Shown here: piece by piece, positions 42,159 through 54,726 of the stretch | How the letters are laid out: each line of letters starts with the position of its first letter | Numbering within the stretch: the first letter of the stretch is position 1 | From: Amorphophallus konjac | Lineage: Eukaryota > Streptophyta > Magnoliopsida > Alismatales > Araceae | Reading direction: 5' to 3' | DNA length: 64,000 nucleotides | NCBI GenBank assembly: GCA_022559845.1 | Contig: CM040126.1 | Coordinates: forward strand, 142,050,064 to 142,114,063 | Translations under genes and position numbers: made by a program | Notes under the pieces: generated by a model | The model's database searches: none | Told to the model about the DNA's origin: nothing | The model's input: the letters and a program-made list of their open reading frames with translations, nothing else

Positions 42159-45100
42159 TGTAGCAACCCTGGTAAATTAAAGGGATAAAATCTTAAATAG
42201 CTTAAAAAATTCAAACCAATAATAAAGGCCCAACTCATATATACACTTAAAACATATAACAAATAGGTCATAAGAGAATAACACCTCTGATCAAGGCGCT
42301 ATTGAATTGAAGGCGTGCAAGCAGGCGCTAATTAAAGAATTTACGCCCTCGTGACAGGTGTTATATAAATAATTGAAGACTGTGTATACATGCGTCATTT
42401 ATTGAAATAATGCCCCAACCTTAGGCGTCATTTACAAACCTACCCGTTGGTGTTTGGTTCGAACAAGGATGTTATCTGGGTAAGTTGGATTAGGGAAAGG
42501 ATCAATACGTGCAATAGCTAAAGTCTAATCGGATTATAAGAAGGAAGTTCTAATCCTAATCGAACTCCTAGAACCTATTAGGATTCCTTCTCCTATAAAT
42601 GCCCACCCTTTTGTCGAACTCCCTGTTGACAATAGTGATCAAAGAAGTCCTACTGTGGAAGTTCATCTTCCTCTTGCTGAAGAACGCAGGAGTTCTTCGT
42701 CATCTTATTCTTCTTCCTTGCTGCATGAAGGCTTGAAGGGAAGGGGAAGGCCATTCTCTCTCTGCTACTTAAATCCTTTGAACCAAAGGAGCTGCTGCGT
42801 GCTGCTCTTCAGATCATCCTTCAGGCTTCATCCTGATGCTTCCTCTCTTCTGTCGTCTGCTGTTATTGCGCGTGATAGGAGCTGCTGCTCTTGTTGGTTT
42901 CATCCAAGCTTCTTCATCTTCTTCTACCTATTGTTGATGTCTCTGTTTGTATTCAAAACAGAGTATCGTGCGTGGTTCTTTTCTTCACGTACTTCATCGA
43001 TCATCAACCCAAATCACCCAATCAAGGTAGGTTTTCTCAAGACTTAGCAAAATCTTGTAGTTACTAAGTGAATATGTGCATATAGCCCTATAGGGTTACA
43101 AATTTTGTTTTCAGAATGATTTTTTCCCGGTTTACTACATGAATGAAAATAACGACCCAAGCTAGGGCGTTATTTAAATTCAACGACCGTGCAAACAGTC
43201 GTCTTTTACCTGGATAGTTAATAATTAGACAATGTTCAAAATTTAATAACTGTGAACCCCTACATGAAAATTGATGCATGATCATACTAGTGAATTCATG
43301 TTATTTCTCTCTACCTGTACATGTCATTTGTTTCCTGATCAGACATATTTTTCAAAAACCTTGTGTTTGTGATTGTACCTGTCCGGTACAAATCAAACAA
43401 CAAAGAATAACGAATGCTTCTGGGTCGTTAATTTAATGAACGCCCCTATACATGGATGCCAAATTAGTGATAAAATATGAAATTTTGAAATGTTTATAGT
43501 TTCCTGGATGCTGGAATTAACGATGTGCAACCAACCCTTTAATTTAATATATGACGCCCCTGACTAGGGCGCTATTTAATGAAATAAAGACTTAATGTAA
43601 GTCGTCAAGTACTTAATATCTAAAATTTGAAAATATTTACAAATGTTAATATCAACAGTACATGGAGAAAATGACTGAGTGAATAGTCATCAATTACTGA
43701 AATGACGACCCCGACAAGGGCGTCAATTCATAAAATGAAGACTCAAGCTCAGGCGTCAATTGACTGATAGTTCTGATTTTCTGATTTTTCGTGTTTTTCA
43801 GTAACCCTTTGACAATGGGTTATGTGTGTTGGCAATATATTCCATTCCATGAGCATAGTCCCATGTTTCACGTTGTTTTATCGATTATCCCATATTTCTC
43901 GGTGATAGATGGACTCTCCATGGGACATTCCGTTCCTTTGGACCAGTGACTTTGTCATAGAGACCTCCATAAGACTCCGCTAGCCTTGGATTCCCTCAAG
44001 GCAGCCGAGCTGGTTGTACCCTTAAAACCTATGTCACTATTTGATTGCCATGTCACTCTAAAGAAACATGGTATACCTGCCCTCATGACTTTCTAAGAGG
44101 ATGTCATGAGAACACTCTAAATTAATGGAATGGGAAACCATGCCATTAGTGTTCTTACGAGTTAAGTGCCATACTTGTGGACCTCAATTCTATCTAGCTT
44201 ATCATGTACAAGAACGAGCGACCATCTCTATGTGAGTGCTTAATCTTATTATCAAGGCACCCAATTAGGAAGCCGATTCCACCTAGTTTTCTCGATAATC
44301 ATGATTGTACCGTTATTATCGTCTCTACAAATCATGTTCAATCCTTGTGATTCAATTTCCACAAGATCTACCTTAAAGTTCCTACAAGCTTATTCCTTTG
44401 AAATTCTATATTGGCTATAATTATAGTGGATGTCGAAAATACAAGACCAAAGCCTGCGCATATAGGGCCCGATCTGGTCTTGGGAGGAGCACCCGAAAGT
44501 ACTAGTGCCCATGGGAGTTGTAATGATCGCGGTGTGGCATTGCACCGAAGTGCATGACTAGCTTGATAGACATTCCACAATCTCGTACTTGACTTGACTC
44601 GACTCGACATGACATGACTTGCGTGACCCAGAAAGGGTATCTATTTATTTACTTGCTTGAAACATAATAGACAATTTTTGACATGACTTGATCACTTGAC
44701 ATGATAAGTATACGTGCTTGATCATCTTGCTATATTGACATGAGTTCTAGAAAGACTTACTAGTTCACTCACTATCTCTTGATATACATTCTCTCTCGTT
44801 ATACGTTCTTTATTGTCATTTTGTGCGAGCATACATAGCTTATTGCATTTCATGTAACATGTAATCTACTTAAAGCAAGCTAGCTTTTGAAATATAATCC
44901 CTACTGAGCGTTCGCTCACATAGTATTTTTCCTTATTTTTCAGGTAAGTCCGAGGATGAAACTCAATCGGATGGGGAAAGTCAAGAGTGATGAGATTAGA
45001 GCTTCTCCATCTATCCAAGCGTTATCTAGTCTTGTCTTTTCTCTTTTCTTGAAGTCAACCATTGTATTTTCATTTTATTGAGTCTTAGCACTTTCATTAA

Positions 45101-45259
45101 GTCGATGTAATAGAAGTATTTTATGATGATATAAAGGATTGGGTTATCTTTACTTTTGCGCGCTCTGTCTTTGTGTCGAATACACTAACGCTCTGATTGA
45201 CATGATTGATATAAACTCGTCACGCATTTCTGGGTTCCTTTCGTGCTCGGGGCGTGACA
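42159..45259 (+). repeat. Element H 3' LTR (3101 bp)
   Basis: Pairs with 34463-37555 with scattered substitutions and small indels, many of them C/T changes. Repeats the hairpin series and the 62-bp motif (43962-44023). Confidence 0.95.
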
Positions 45260-45264
45260 CGATG

Positions 45265-46660
45265 GGTACAATACCATCGGGTGGATTTACCAAGTTCATA
45301 ACTTGGATGGAGTACATGGAATCCATATTTGATTTTATGGCCTTCTTGCCATTTTCCCGAGTCAATAACACTTATTGTCTCCTCATAGGTCAAGGGATCA
45401 CTATCCTCATTGTATAGTACCTTATTATTCGAACCAGAGATATGTCCAACATATCTTCTTTATTTTATAAGTACTCGGCCAGACCTATGAATAGCTTGTG
45501 TGTCAACTTGAATAGGTTCCTAAGTTGACATTATACTTTGTAGTTCTAGAACTCCTTCTAGATCTACTATGCTCCCATTGTTCCCACCAACTCCTGATAC
45601 TTGCAACATTTGCAATATTCGAACCAATTTATCTTCTAAATCACCATGACCTTGTGGTAGCATAACAAATCAAAGTGACTTAGTGAAGTTGGTCCAACAA
45701 TAGGCAGAAAGTATAGATTAGTGTTATTACCCTTGTGGCAGCACAACAAAGCTACAACATTTGTCTACCTTTCTTAAAGACATCACTATGCCACATACTT
45801 AGACTAACCCTCAAGGCAAATGAGCCTTGTGGTAGCACGACAAACTTGTTTGAAATAAGGATCAGTCATAGGTCTATAATTATGATGGTGGGCTACATGG
45901 AGTGTTCTTAACAGCACACGTTTAGTGAGACAGCCCAAAACCTTAACACGCTTAAGGTCAATCATTCTTCTATCCATATCTCATATGGTAAGGAAGACAT
46001 TGATTTAAACGGAACCTTATTCAACATATAAGTAGTGGTCTTTAGGGTATGACTCCCCAGAGAGACAAGGGTAATTCATCAAAGCTTATTATAGACCGTA
46101 CCATGTCCTATAAGGTACGATTCATCCTTTCTTCTACACCTCCACAATTGAGATGAGAGGAAAGAAGCGTCCACCAGGATAATACACCATTATCCCTAAG
46201 GTATTGTGTGATCCATGTACTTGAGTATTTTCCTCCTCGATCCAATCGAAGAGTTATAATACCTTTTCAAATTTATTTCTCCACTTCACTCTTAAACCTT
46301 TTAGATTTCTCGAAAACTTAATATTTGTACTTCATAAAGTACTCATATCTAAGCATAGATAAACCGTTAGTGAAAGTAGTGAAGTGAGAAAATCCTCCTC
46401 TGGCCTATGTGGAAATAAATCCACATTCATCAGAATGAATGAGTTCAAATAACTCCATGGCTCCATCACCATTCTTCCTAAATGGAGAAATGGTCATCTT
46501 ACCCATGAGGTATAATTCACCATATTGTAAATGATTCATAATCAAATGGATTAGAACATCCATTTTTTACAACATGTGAACATTTCTTCACTAAGATGAC
46601 CAAGCCCACAGTGCCAGAGATAGGCTTGATCTATATCAACCCTCTTCCTATTTGGAAGCA
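45265..46660 (-). pseudogene. Element G integrase and start of RT, degenerate
   Basis: Minus strand, in element sense from 46629: QAYLWHCGLGHLSEEM (GAG-pre-integrase zinc region), then near 46240 LDRGGKYSSTWITQYLRDNG (integrase core around the second Asp), and from about 45340 AIKSNMDSMYSIQVMNLV followed by PPDGIVPI, the conserved entry of copia RT. Reading continues across H at 34457 with the CKWIF block, which proves that the two halves were joined. Stops and shifts are frequent. Confidence 0.85.
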
Positions 46661-47796
46661 TAACCACGCAAAACTCAGGAGCACTAGTGTTTAGAATGAA
46701 TAGATATTATATAAACTCCCACTGAAAAACACTTTACCATGCAAGAACATTACACAACTATTGTTCCAAAACTAATCATCAAAACCACGAGGGTTTAAAG
46801 TAGAATTGGAATTAATGTTCCTGATGAAGGGAGAAATATAATAGAAATCTATCAATTCTAAATAGCCCCTAAAGGCATCTTGAGGTCAGTAGTCTCTATT
46901 GAAATGGCAACAACTTTTGCTCCAATTTAAATCTGTAGAGTACTCTTGACCTTAATTGAGTGCCTTCTACTTTTCAATATCTGAAGCTTCACCAAGCTTC
47001 TACTTTACCTTCCCTACAAGATTCAACTTGTAGATCTTCTTCCATTAGCTATCCCCACGGTAATGAAAGCCCCAACTCTAGTCTCTCATAGTCTCATCTC
47101 TCTTGATAGCCTTAGCCAGGAGGTTCAATTGCTTAGCATTATCTTTCTCAAAGAGTTGCTAAGCCCTCCTCTTATCGTTAGTCTTACTAACAAACATAAG
47201 GAGGTTCAGGCAATAGCTCATCAAGAACATAGACTATTTCTCTTTCGAGTCATGAGAACCATTCTCAACTCTATGAGCTAGTCACAGAATTTTGATTCAG
47301 TGAATCCTTGTTGACATCTAATATGCCACAACAATATGTGATTCGACTAATGAGAAGGAGATGCACGATAATAACATTATAGACATTCAACTAAGATATG
47401 GTCTTTTATCTTAATATAAAGCTTCCACTAATTTTCGGTGACTTTACATAACCCCCATTATGTAAAGACGGGAAACTCCGCTAGTTTCCTAGTGGGGACT
47501 AGAATCCCATTAACATTATAGTAGTGGTCATGTGGTAGAACAACAAACCACCCCATACTTAACGAGTAGGAAACTCTTGCCAATTGTAATCTCTCACAAT
47601 TTCTAGTCATATTCGGCCTCCAGAACACTTGTGATCTTGTGGTAGCACAACAAACCACAAAGTCTGGTTAGTTACACCCATTATTACGTGGTGAGCATGG
47701 ATTTGTGATGCGGCTCCACCCCACACATGGCATAAGCATGTCGTAGTTTTGGTCACTGACCCCTTACTAGGTTGGCCTTGTGGTAGCACAACAAAC
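45651..47796 (-). repeat. Six dispersed copies of a 20-mer in element G
   Basis: CTTGTGGTAGCACAACAAAC or close variants on the plus strand at 45651, 45732, 45826, 47529, 47636 and 47777. Three copies lie in the integrase-RT link and three in the region upstream of integrase. Confidence 0.75.
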
Positions 47797-48958
47797 CTTC
47801 CCCGATTTAAGACCAGCTCACCCAAACTATAAAAATGGAAGGCCACGTGGGTCATTTTAATGTCTCACATTTGCAACCTAATATTGATCGAAGGGGGAAT
47901 TTATCAATTTTATTTGGTCTCATCAAATAGTGGTATATAATATATATATCGCATATACATATTTACCATACCTTATAGAAATAGATTCGAAATCCAATCT
48001 AAAACAGATGAATAAGAAACACATGCTATGGTTGAGTATGGACAGCTTATCGTGACCTGACTAGAGCCAGATAGTCAATCATTAACCCTTAAATATCATC
48101 ACATGATAAAACATACACATCACATGCATATCGGCACGTAGATGGATCTTGGCGGCATACAACTTGTAGCCCGATCAAATGGCACCTCATGTTGATGGAT
48201 CATCCTCGTCCTCACGTACACGCCTTCGCTAAATCTTCAAATATATATCTATGTATAAAATTAATGCCAACTGGTCAAATTTTACATTTAATATAAAAGA
48301 AGATGTCTTATGGCGAGTACATAACCGAGAGGGAGGTAGAATTTACAACACAGAATTTTGGTGAGAGGAGGGAGGCACACAGGTCCCATAAAATAATCCA
48401 TCAACATAAATAAACCATTCACCATTCATCAAATGAATGAAACAATCACATCTAAGCGCTGTCTATATTCACCCAATCATCGCACCCATGACATGCTCAA
48501 ACAAAATTTTATTTTCTCAAAATAAAATAATTTTGGCCTTAAAATATGGGTTTCAATCAAAATCAAAATTTTGATTATTTTGAAAAATAGATTTGATCAA
48601 ATTAAATCTAGCATCCAATGTGGAATTTCAATTCTGTAATTTTCACATAATTTTCTGGGATTTTATAATTGCTTAAATAGAATAATTCTATTTAAAATTG
48701 TAATAATAGAACAATTCTATTATAAAAATAAATTTCCTAAATTTTTCATCACATGAAAATTAGGAAACTTATTAAAATTAAAATTTCTAAAATTTCTAAT
48801 TTTAAGTCATGGCATTCTGGGCTCTTAAAGGAGGTAACTAGATTTAAATCTCATTTAAATCCAAAATAGAATAATTCTATTATAAAATTTTAATTTCTCA
48901 TTCTAATCATCACATGAAAATATAAGAAATTATTATAATAGAAAATTTCATAAATTTT
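46661..48958 (-). other. Element G gag/protease region, decayed beyond reading
   Basis: By position this should hold gag and protease of a copia element. I find no frame longer than about 80 codons with a motif. 48240-48960 is very A/T-rich with many short A/T homopolymer runs. The plus-strand ORF at 47063 (72 codons) has no support. Confidence 0.5.
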
Positions 48959-48959
48959 C

Positions 48960-49740
48960 CGCTACTTAACGAGGCAACCCGGGCCGAGAACGGAGGCAAA
49001 TATATTTAAATGGCATTTAAATCTCTTAAAGGAGCTCGGTCAGCGCATTGCACCAGGGTTCATGTGGTTTAACCGCATGGACCATCGCCCAGCGCACGCA
49101 CAGTTGCACTGGACCTTCGCGCGTTGCGCCATCGTCATCTCCCCCGCCCTCTCTTCCATTTCGTAGAATCCCTAACCCCCCCCCCCCCCGTGCGAAGACG
49201 TCGCCGTCGCCGCCGCTTGGGGCGGCCCCCAGGCCACGGCCGGCCACCGGACGGCTCCGGTGACGCCGTGGGATCACCGTCGACCGACTAGTGGGGTCGC
49301 TGGCGGCGGGTGCCTCCCCACGCCGCAGCGAAAAGGGGTTTCTCAACCCCGAGTTGTCACGCGAGCAGGGCTTCCACCGTGCGAATAGGTGCTTGCCCCC
49401 ACCGGCACCGATCTGCCACCCAGTGGCCCAAGCCACCGCCGCAAGACCATCTACCATCGGCCCTAGACGTTGATGAGCCCAATCGGCCTGCCACAACCCT
49501 GGGATTGAACTCCCAATGCGGCCAATGGTCGCTTCGTGCAAGCGGCTTCCAGTCGGCGACTCCCTCGCCGTGGGCGTGACCCCTGGAGACCAGGAGACCC
49601 ACCGGTGCTCCAAGAACAACCGGCCAGTCACCCCCAAGCCAACTCCCATCGATCACGCCATCTTTATGGGGATCGATCCCCATCTCATGGGTCGTTCTTC
49701 CACGACAAAAAAACCCATAAAAATAATTACGAAATTACAT
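48960..49740 (-). other. GC-rich island downstream of the PBS of element G
   Basis: A sharply GC-rich block within A/T-rich surroundings, with overlapping ORFs on both strands (207 codons on minus, 49026-49649), as expected from composition alone. No domain is recognised in any frame. Contains a C-run at about 49178-49189 and an 18-bp perfect palindrome at 49666-49683 (ATGGGGATCGATCCCCAT). Could be the element's own leader or a captured fragment. Confidence 0.5.
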
Positions 49741-49779
49741 AAAATAAATTCCTAACACAAGTAAGAATCACGAGCGATC

Positions 49780-49797
49780 AACCTGGCTCTGATACCA
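49780..49797 (-). other. Element G primer-binding site (initiator tRNA-Met)
   Basis: TGGTATCAGAGCCAGGTT on the minus strand: an 18-base match to the expected complement of plant initiator tRNA-Met, one base from the LTR. Confidence 0.95.
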
Positions 49798-49798
49798 C

Positions 49799-51383
49799 TG
49801 TTAGGTTCTGGCCAGGATCACGAAGAACGCAGCGAAAACTAGAAATTAAAATTTTAACACGACCGAGTTGATCGCTCCAGTGTGATTCCCAATGATAAAC
49901 AAGAACTACAGGATTTGATTTTACCTCTGTGATGCTCAGATCGCAGCGAAATGGATACAATCCCTCGTGGCGGTAATTAGTCGCACAAGTGAACGGCCTC
50001 TAGCAGTATCCACACGGGCACGACCGGTGGAATCTCTTCATCGTAACGCCCCCATGAACGATCTCCTCCGCGGCATCTCCATGATCTCTACACTAGAGAT
50101 GAGAGGAAGAAGAGAGATGAGAGAGAGGGGGGCGCCCCTCCCTAGGAAGAGAGAGAAGGCGCGGCCCGGAAAACCCTAGATGCTTGGCCTAGGGTTTTTC
50201 CCCTCGCAATTATTTATAGACTTCTCAATTTTTCACAAAAATCCTAATAAGTCTAATGTTGTGAATATACTTCCACCGTCCATAACCCTTATGTGTGTGA
50301 CCCTCTAGGCCTAGTGTCAGTCTGGTTTTAGGCCCACTAAGTTTAAGAACTCCTTCTTACCTTTTTCACATTATTAATTAACATAGAATTAATTATTTAA
50401 TCATCTGATGACTTAAATAATTAATTAATCATCTTATAATAAATAATCATGTCATGATTATTCCTCTGATGGGCTTTCAGGCCACGGTAAGCACCAAGCA
50501 ACACTCCATGACCCCAGAAGACAAAGGGGTTTTATAAAACCACTCTGGGACCTTTTCGTCAACAGTTACCACACAGCTAGTCCTCCATTCATACCCAATG
50601 CCCCTCGTCATAATTAAGGGTATGTTCATACTGTCAAACCCTTCTTATCTATGACCTGATGAACGTACTCAAAGTCCCAATGGAAAACTCATTTTCCATT
50701 GAACTATCTACCTTGGCCAAGGATTTAACCGAGTACTATTCATAAGGCATTCTATCTCATGCTATATCTGAGAGTGAATGATCCACTATTGTCACTCAAT
50801 TTCCATCGTAAGTATTCCGTTGTATCCGAATACCTAAGCATCAAGGACTTATGGATAAAGTCTCTTTGTCAGGAATCAAAATACAGAAGTCCTCATGCAA
50901 GGTATCTTTGATGACTCGTGTCAAAGGACCAACTGTGTAATTGCAACTGAAGAATCTCTTGGTTGACAGTTAGATATAATTACCATCCAGAGATTCTTGA
51001 TCGGATCAGTTCAGTGAACCCTATTTTTGTAATGGGCACCTGCACATATATCTTAGTGTCTCCACACCAGTGACTGTAAGATCAGTCACCCTCATCATAT
51101 GAGAGGATATCATGTGCACTGGTCTATCCGGATTCTTTGATGTCATATCTCAAAGATCCTATGATCAAGAACATGTAGAACACATGCATCTAGAAGGTTG
51201 ATGTCACTATCATAATCTCATTATGATTCAACCTTCATAGCCTGCGTTCAAGGACTTCATTACATCAAGCAGTAATACATATAAGACATAATGAAGAAAT
51301 TGCCATTAATACGAATGAGAATATATAAGAAATGATGCCATCACTTCATAAGTGATTGGCTTGTAGGGCATACACTTTTTTCA
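49799..51383 (-). repeat. Element G 5' LTR (1585 bp)
   Basis: Pairs with 31593-33179. TATA box on the minus strand at 50211-50218. Followed by the right target duplication CCCTT (51384-51388). Confidence 0.93.
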
Positions 51384-51388
51384 CCCTT

Positions 51389-52173
51389 AAAGTCCATGCC
51401 ACAGAGAGGCAGGCCTCTAAGAGCCCTAGGTGATTAGAAAATCAGGATAGGAGAGAAGAGACCCATGAAGTAGGACCCTATGTGTGCTTGCAAAAGACAC
51501 TTCTTTTTATTCATCCACAGGAGAGGGGGGGGGCCAAAATACACGGAGGGGGATCACCCCATAACAAATGAAAGCAGGAATGAAAGAGAAAAGATACAAT
51601 GGTGGGGGGAGAGCAAAGCCTAAACCCCTTTCCCAAGCTCACCTCTCTTCTCTCACACTCACTCTCGTTTCTTTACCTCGTAGGCGCAGGGGGGAACATA
51701 GCTTCTCTTCTCTTCGTCTGGCCTCTCTTCTTGTTCCCCCTCACCAACCAACTTCTTACCCCATCGAACAGGGAACATATATATATGATGGGTTGCCTTC
51801 TTGCTCGAACGGAAGGAACTCCCACCTTAGGTTTTCTTTGACAGATGTGCGGAGTTGACCTATTACGCTGGCATCCGGTGATTCACCGAGTACGCTGGCA
51901 TTTGTCCTAGGACAGGACGTTTGTGGGTTTACCGGGAGATATGCTGCTGTTGGCACCGTCGATGCTTGCCTTCGCCGTTGATGTCGTTGCGCTATCGAAT
52001 GGAGGTGGAGACAGGGTTTCACAGCATTGAATACTCTCTACGTGCCAGACTGATGCGAAAATAGAGTATCGCAAGTCGGATGAGATGGATTTGGTTTAAA
52101 CTGACGCGGGGGGTAGGCGCGCCGGTTTAGCAGCAAGAGAGGGGCGCGCCAATTTGATTACTCCAATGGGGGG
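51389..52173 (-). other. Base sequence F, middle part, with possible minus-strand promoter
   Basis: Continues 31592 once element G is removed. On the minus strand: the GGGGCGCGCC array (52173 to about 52095), then a TATATATATG run near 51777-51788, then a purine-rich stretch and AATAAAAAG near 51508. That order (array, TATA, transcribed part, poly(A) signal) resembles an LTR, but I cannot find the ends. ORFs of 80-96 codons in it carry no motif. Confidence 0.35.
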
Positions 52174-53954
52174 TGTTGACACCCATTTTTTGCCTATGAG
52201 TTGAGTCATTCCTCTTACTATTATTTGTTGATGCCTCGAATTATCCATTACTCATTGTACTATGTTTAGGCATGCTTTTGGGCTTGTTTTATGGGTATCT
52301 CCCTCCCTGGCTAAGTTTGCTCTCGGATTCGGGCTTAATGGGCCTCGGTTTCGCTTAGTTTTGAGTTAAATGGGCTCATTTATCTCGTTTTATCAATTTC
52401 AAACGTCCAGGATGTACGCGGTCTAGCGACTGGCCATTCAGTCACTAGGCAGTTTGCTCTGAACCGTTTAACTATTTATTGTGTATTTATTTGATTTTCT
52501 AAATGTCCACCGACAAGCCTTTGCACGGTCTTGGTTAGACCGTTTATAGCATTGAATGGCCAGTCCTAAGACCGTCTAGTTCCCAGAGTCCACAGCTGGT
52601 TGGTTTTTCAGATAATTATCTATTTATCCTATTTTTCTGCATTTATCACCGACATGTGTAAACGGCCTAGCATTGGACCGTGCCACTGTTGAGTGGTCTA
52701 GCAGTAGACCGTTTTATCCTCGAGAGTGCAGCGCCGTAATAGCCGGTCAGTTCGATGGATAAGTGGATAATTTTTGTTTTTATTTATTTATCACTGATAG
52801 CATTGGACGGTCTAGAGATGGACCGTGCAATGTGCCGGGCGGTCTATCACGAGACCGCGTACATGTTCGAGAACTGAATTTCGTTTGAGATTTTCTCTCT
52901 CTACCCTTGGCTAAACCTCTACCTTACTCCGCCATTTTCTCCGTGATTTCTCAACGAAATGAGGTGCCGTTTGAACCTGGTTTATGATAAAAGGTTTATC
53001 TACGAATTTGGTTTTATCATCTCGGATTAATATTCATTGAAAAATCCAATTTTGAGATTAGACTTTCAAGGGTCTATAAATATAACCTCTAGTCCAACCT
53101 TGAAAAGGGAGATCAAACGTCGACGGCGAAGCTCTGCCGAACTTTTGAGCGAACTGTATCCAGGGAGGAAGGCTTTCTACATCCTCTAAAGCCTCTGGTT
53201 CAGGGAGTAATCATTGTTTTGTGTTCTAGTCCAGGCTTCTGAGTCCTCTTTTCATTCATTGCATGTTCCTTTCATCATCTCTTCTCCCACATTTTTGCAC
53301 TTCTCACATCATTTCACACCCTCCCATTTATTTTGACACCCTATAGGGGTTTAAAAACCTCCCAAGTATCGCCCCTTCTAAGTCATTATGTCAATTTTTC
53401 ATTTCGTTCTATAGTTACTACACTTCTTAAGGCTGATTTGGGCGTTGTTTGCTTGTCTTCCATATCATTTTGCAGGTCAACATCATCATAGCACGAGGCC
53501 CATCCCCTCTGGCCGGACGGAAGGGGTGGAGGATCAGGTCTCACAACTTTGAAGTCTGGCGCTTTGGACGGTCGTCTTCCGTCCGTTTGCCGATTAGAGC
53601 GGTCCTTTACGAGCCGTTCAGATCCTGTAGGCGGCTAGCTGCAAACCATTATATTGCCAGAATTGTCTTCGTCCCGCACCCTTTTTAGTGCTGTGAGCGG
53701 TCTGTCGAGCGACCGTTCTATACATTAGGCGGTTCTTCCAGGACCGTGTACTGCTGCAGCACTGCATCTTGGGCGAGTGCTTCCTCCCTCTTTCCAAGGT
53801 ACGTCTTACCATCTGGTACCCGTGTCTTGGTGGCGATCACGATCACACACACTTCTCCACCCTTTCTTTCTCCCTTCACCTCGCTTGTCTTTACGTTTTG
53901 ATTTTGGAAAAGGAAGGTAAGAAGGAGAAAGAAAGGTGGAAAAACATGTCAATA
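52174..53954 (+). repeat. Element I 5' LTR (1781 bp)
   Basis: Pairs with 61514-63272; ends TGTCAATA where the other copy keeps TGTCAACA. TATA box TATAAATA at 53075-53082 (equivalent 62394-62401). Contains many short hairpins with CGGTC/GACCG arms. Confidence 0.92.
53075..53082 (+). promoter_or_regulatory. TATA box of element I LTR
   Basis: TATAAATA, present at the same place in the 3' LTR (62394-62401). Confidence 0.6.
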
Positions 53955-53964
53955 GCCCATTTTT

Positions 53965-53981
53965 TGGCGATCACGGTGGGA
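53965..53981 (+). other. Element I primer-binding site (probable)
   Basis: TGGCGATCACGGTGGGA begins ten bases after the LTR. A tRNA ending TCCCACCGTGATCGCCA would fit; tRNA-Arg is a candidate because Ogre elements use it, but I cannot confirm the tRNA from memory. Confidence 0.55.
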
Positions 53982-54664
53982 CGCCAAGTGCCCATCCTGC
54001 TATTATTTTGCTGATCTGCATTTTATGCTTGGTTGGGGTTTTGTTTGAGTTGTTTCGGGTTGCTATTTCATCCACCTACGTTTCTGTCCTCGGAGGTGTA
54101 CGCAGTTCTCCCTAGGCCATTGACGTCTCCCCGCGGTCGGGCGATAGACCGTTCTGACCCAGTTTCAGCTTCAGCGGTCCTCGTTGGACCGTGCATTTGC
54201 TCCACGGTCTCCCTATAGACCGTTCTTGTCTGTTGGCTCAGGTTGCATGGCCGACCCATAGACCGTCCAGTCAGGTACGTTTCTTTTTCTTTAGTTTTCT
54301 GTATTTTGTTCATTTTACTACTCTTGACTTTTGAACGGTCCTTCCAGGACCGTTTATATCCCTGAGCGGTCTTCCATCAGACCGTGTTTCTGTGCTACAG
54401 TGCACTCGAGGTTATACCTTTGAGGATTATTGCATATCATTTCATATCTATTTGGTGCTATTTTGATCTCCCATGTTTGTCATGAGTATTGTCATATTTC
54501 TCATCATTGTTGATCATTAATTACTAGTTCTAGGCTAGACTTTGCATGCACTCCGGTGCGCATAGGATTCATGCATTTTTATCACATTATAGTTGTGTTC
54601 CTACCTTGGTAGGGGAACCTCTCATCTCCATATTCCTTAGAGCCGACTAAGCATCCTTACCCAG

Positions 54665-54726
54665 GACCTCCGTAAGCCCCCGTGAGCCACGGATTCCCAC
54701 ACGGACGCCGGGCCAGTTGTACCTTT
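54665..54726 (+). other. 62-bp leader motif shared with element H
   Basis: GACCTCCGTAAG opens a block in which roughly three quarters of 62 positions equal 36258-36319 (element H LTR), closing with GTTGTACC. The rest of the leader (54400-55179) has no gene. Confidence 0.7.

Larger units (their letters stand above)
34463..45259 (+). mobile_element. Element H: Ty3/gypsy chromovirus of the Tekay/Del type, complete structure, inactivated
   Basis: TGTAGCAACC start, GGGCGTGACA end, target duplication CGATG (34458-34462 and 45260-45264). LTRs are 34463-37555 (3093 bp) and 42159-45259 (3101 bp). PBS at 37563, one polyprotein with gag, zinc knuckles, protease, RT, RNase H, integrase and a C-terminal chromodomain (37729-42083), purine tract at 42147. 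Six stops and one frameshift break it. Long LTRs, domain order and chromodomain point to Tekay; the lineage is inferred by motif. Confidence 0.95.
31593..51383 (-). mobile_element. Element G: copia-type (Tork-like) LTR retrotransposon, degenerate, split by element H
   Basis: TGTTAGG start at 31593 and TTTTTTCA end at 51383, flanked by CCCTT (31588-31592 and 51384-51388). LTRs are 1587 bp (31593-33179) and 1585 bp (49799-51383). PBS for initiator tRNA-Met on the minus strand at 49780-49797 and purine tract at 33180-33192 give right-to-left sense. Remains of integrase, RT and RNase H are readable. Element H sits in the RT gene with target duplication CGATG. Confidence 0.92.
52525..54385 (+). 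repeat. Series of RCGGTCY(N5-6)RGACCGY hairpins in LTR and leader of element I
   Basis: Perfect 6- or 7-bp arms with 4-8 base loops at 52525-52543, 52695-52710, 52807-52826, 52839-52858, 54174-54192, 54204-54223, 54335-54353 and 54366-54385, plus imperfect ones at 52662, 53697, 53729 and 54133. The spacing is irregular. Confidence 0.85.

Noticed and set aside
45139..45417. 92-codon plus-strand ORF crossing the end of H
   Set aside because: It spans the H/G junction and is the complement of the copia RT entry on the minus strand.
49026..49649. 207-codon minus-strand ORF in element G
   Set aside because: GC-rich stretch with long ORFs in several frames on both strands and no motif; kept only as a composition anomaly.
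1583..53981. Possible tRNA genes at the TGGTATCAGAGC and GGCAACGGCGCCA sites
   Set aside because: Only the 3'-end complement is present at LTR borders; no cloverleaf; these are primer-binding sites.
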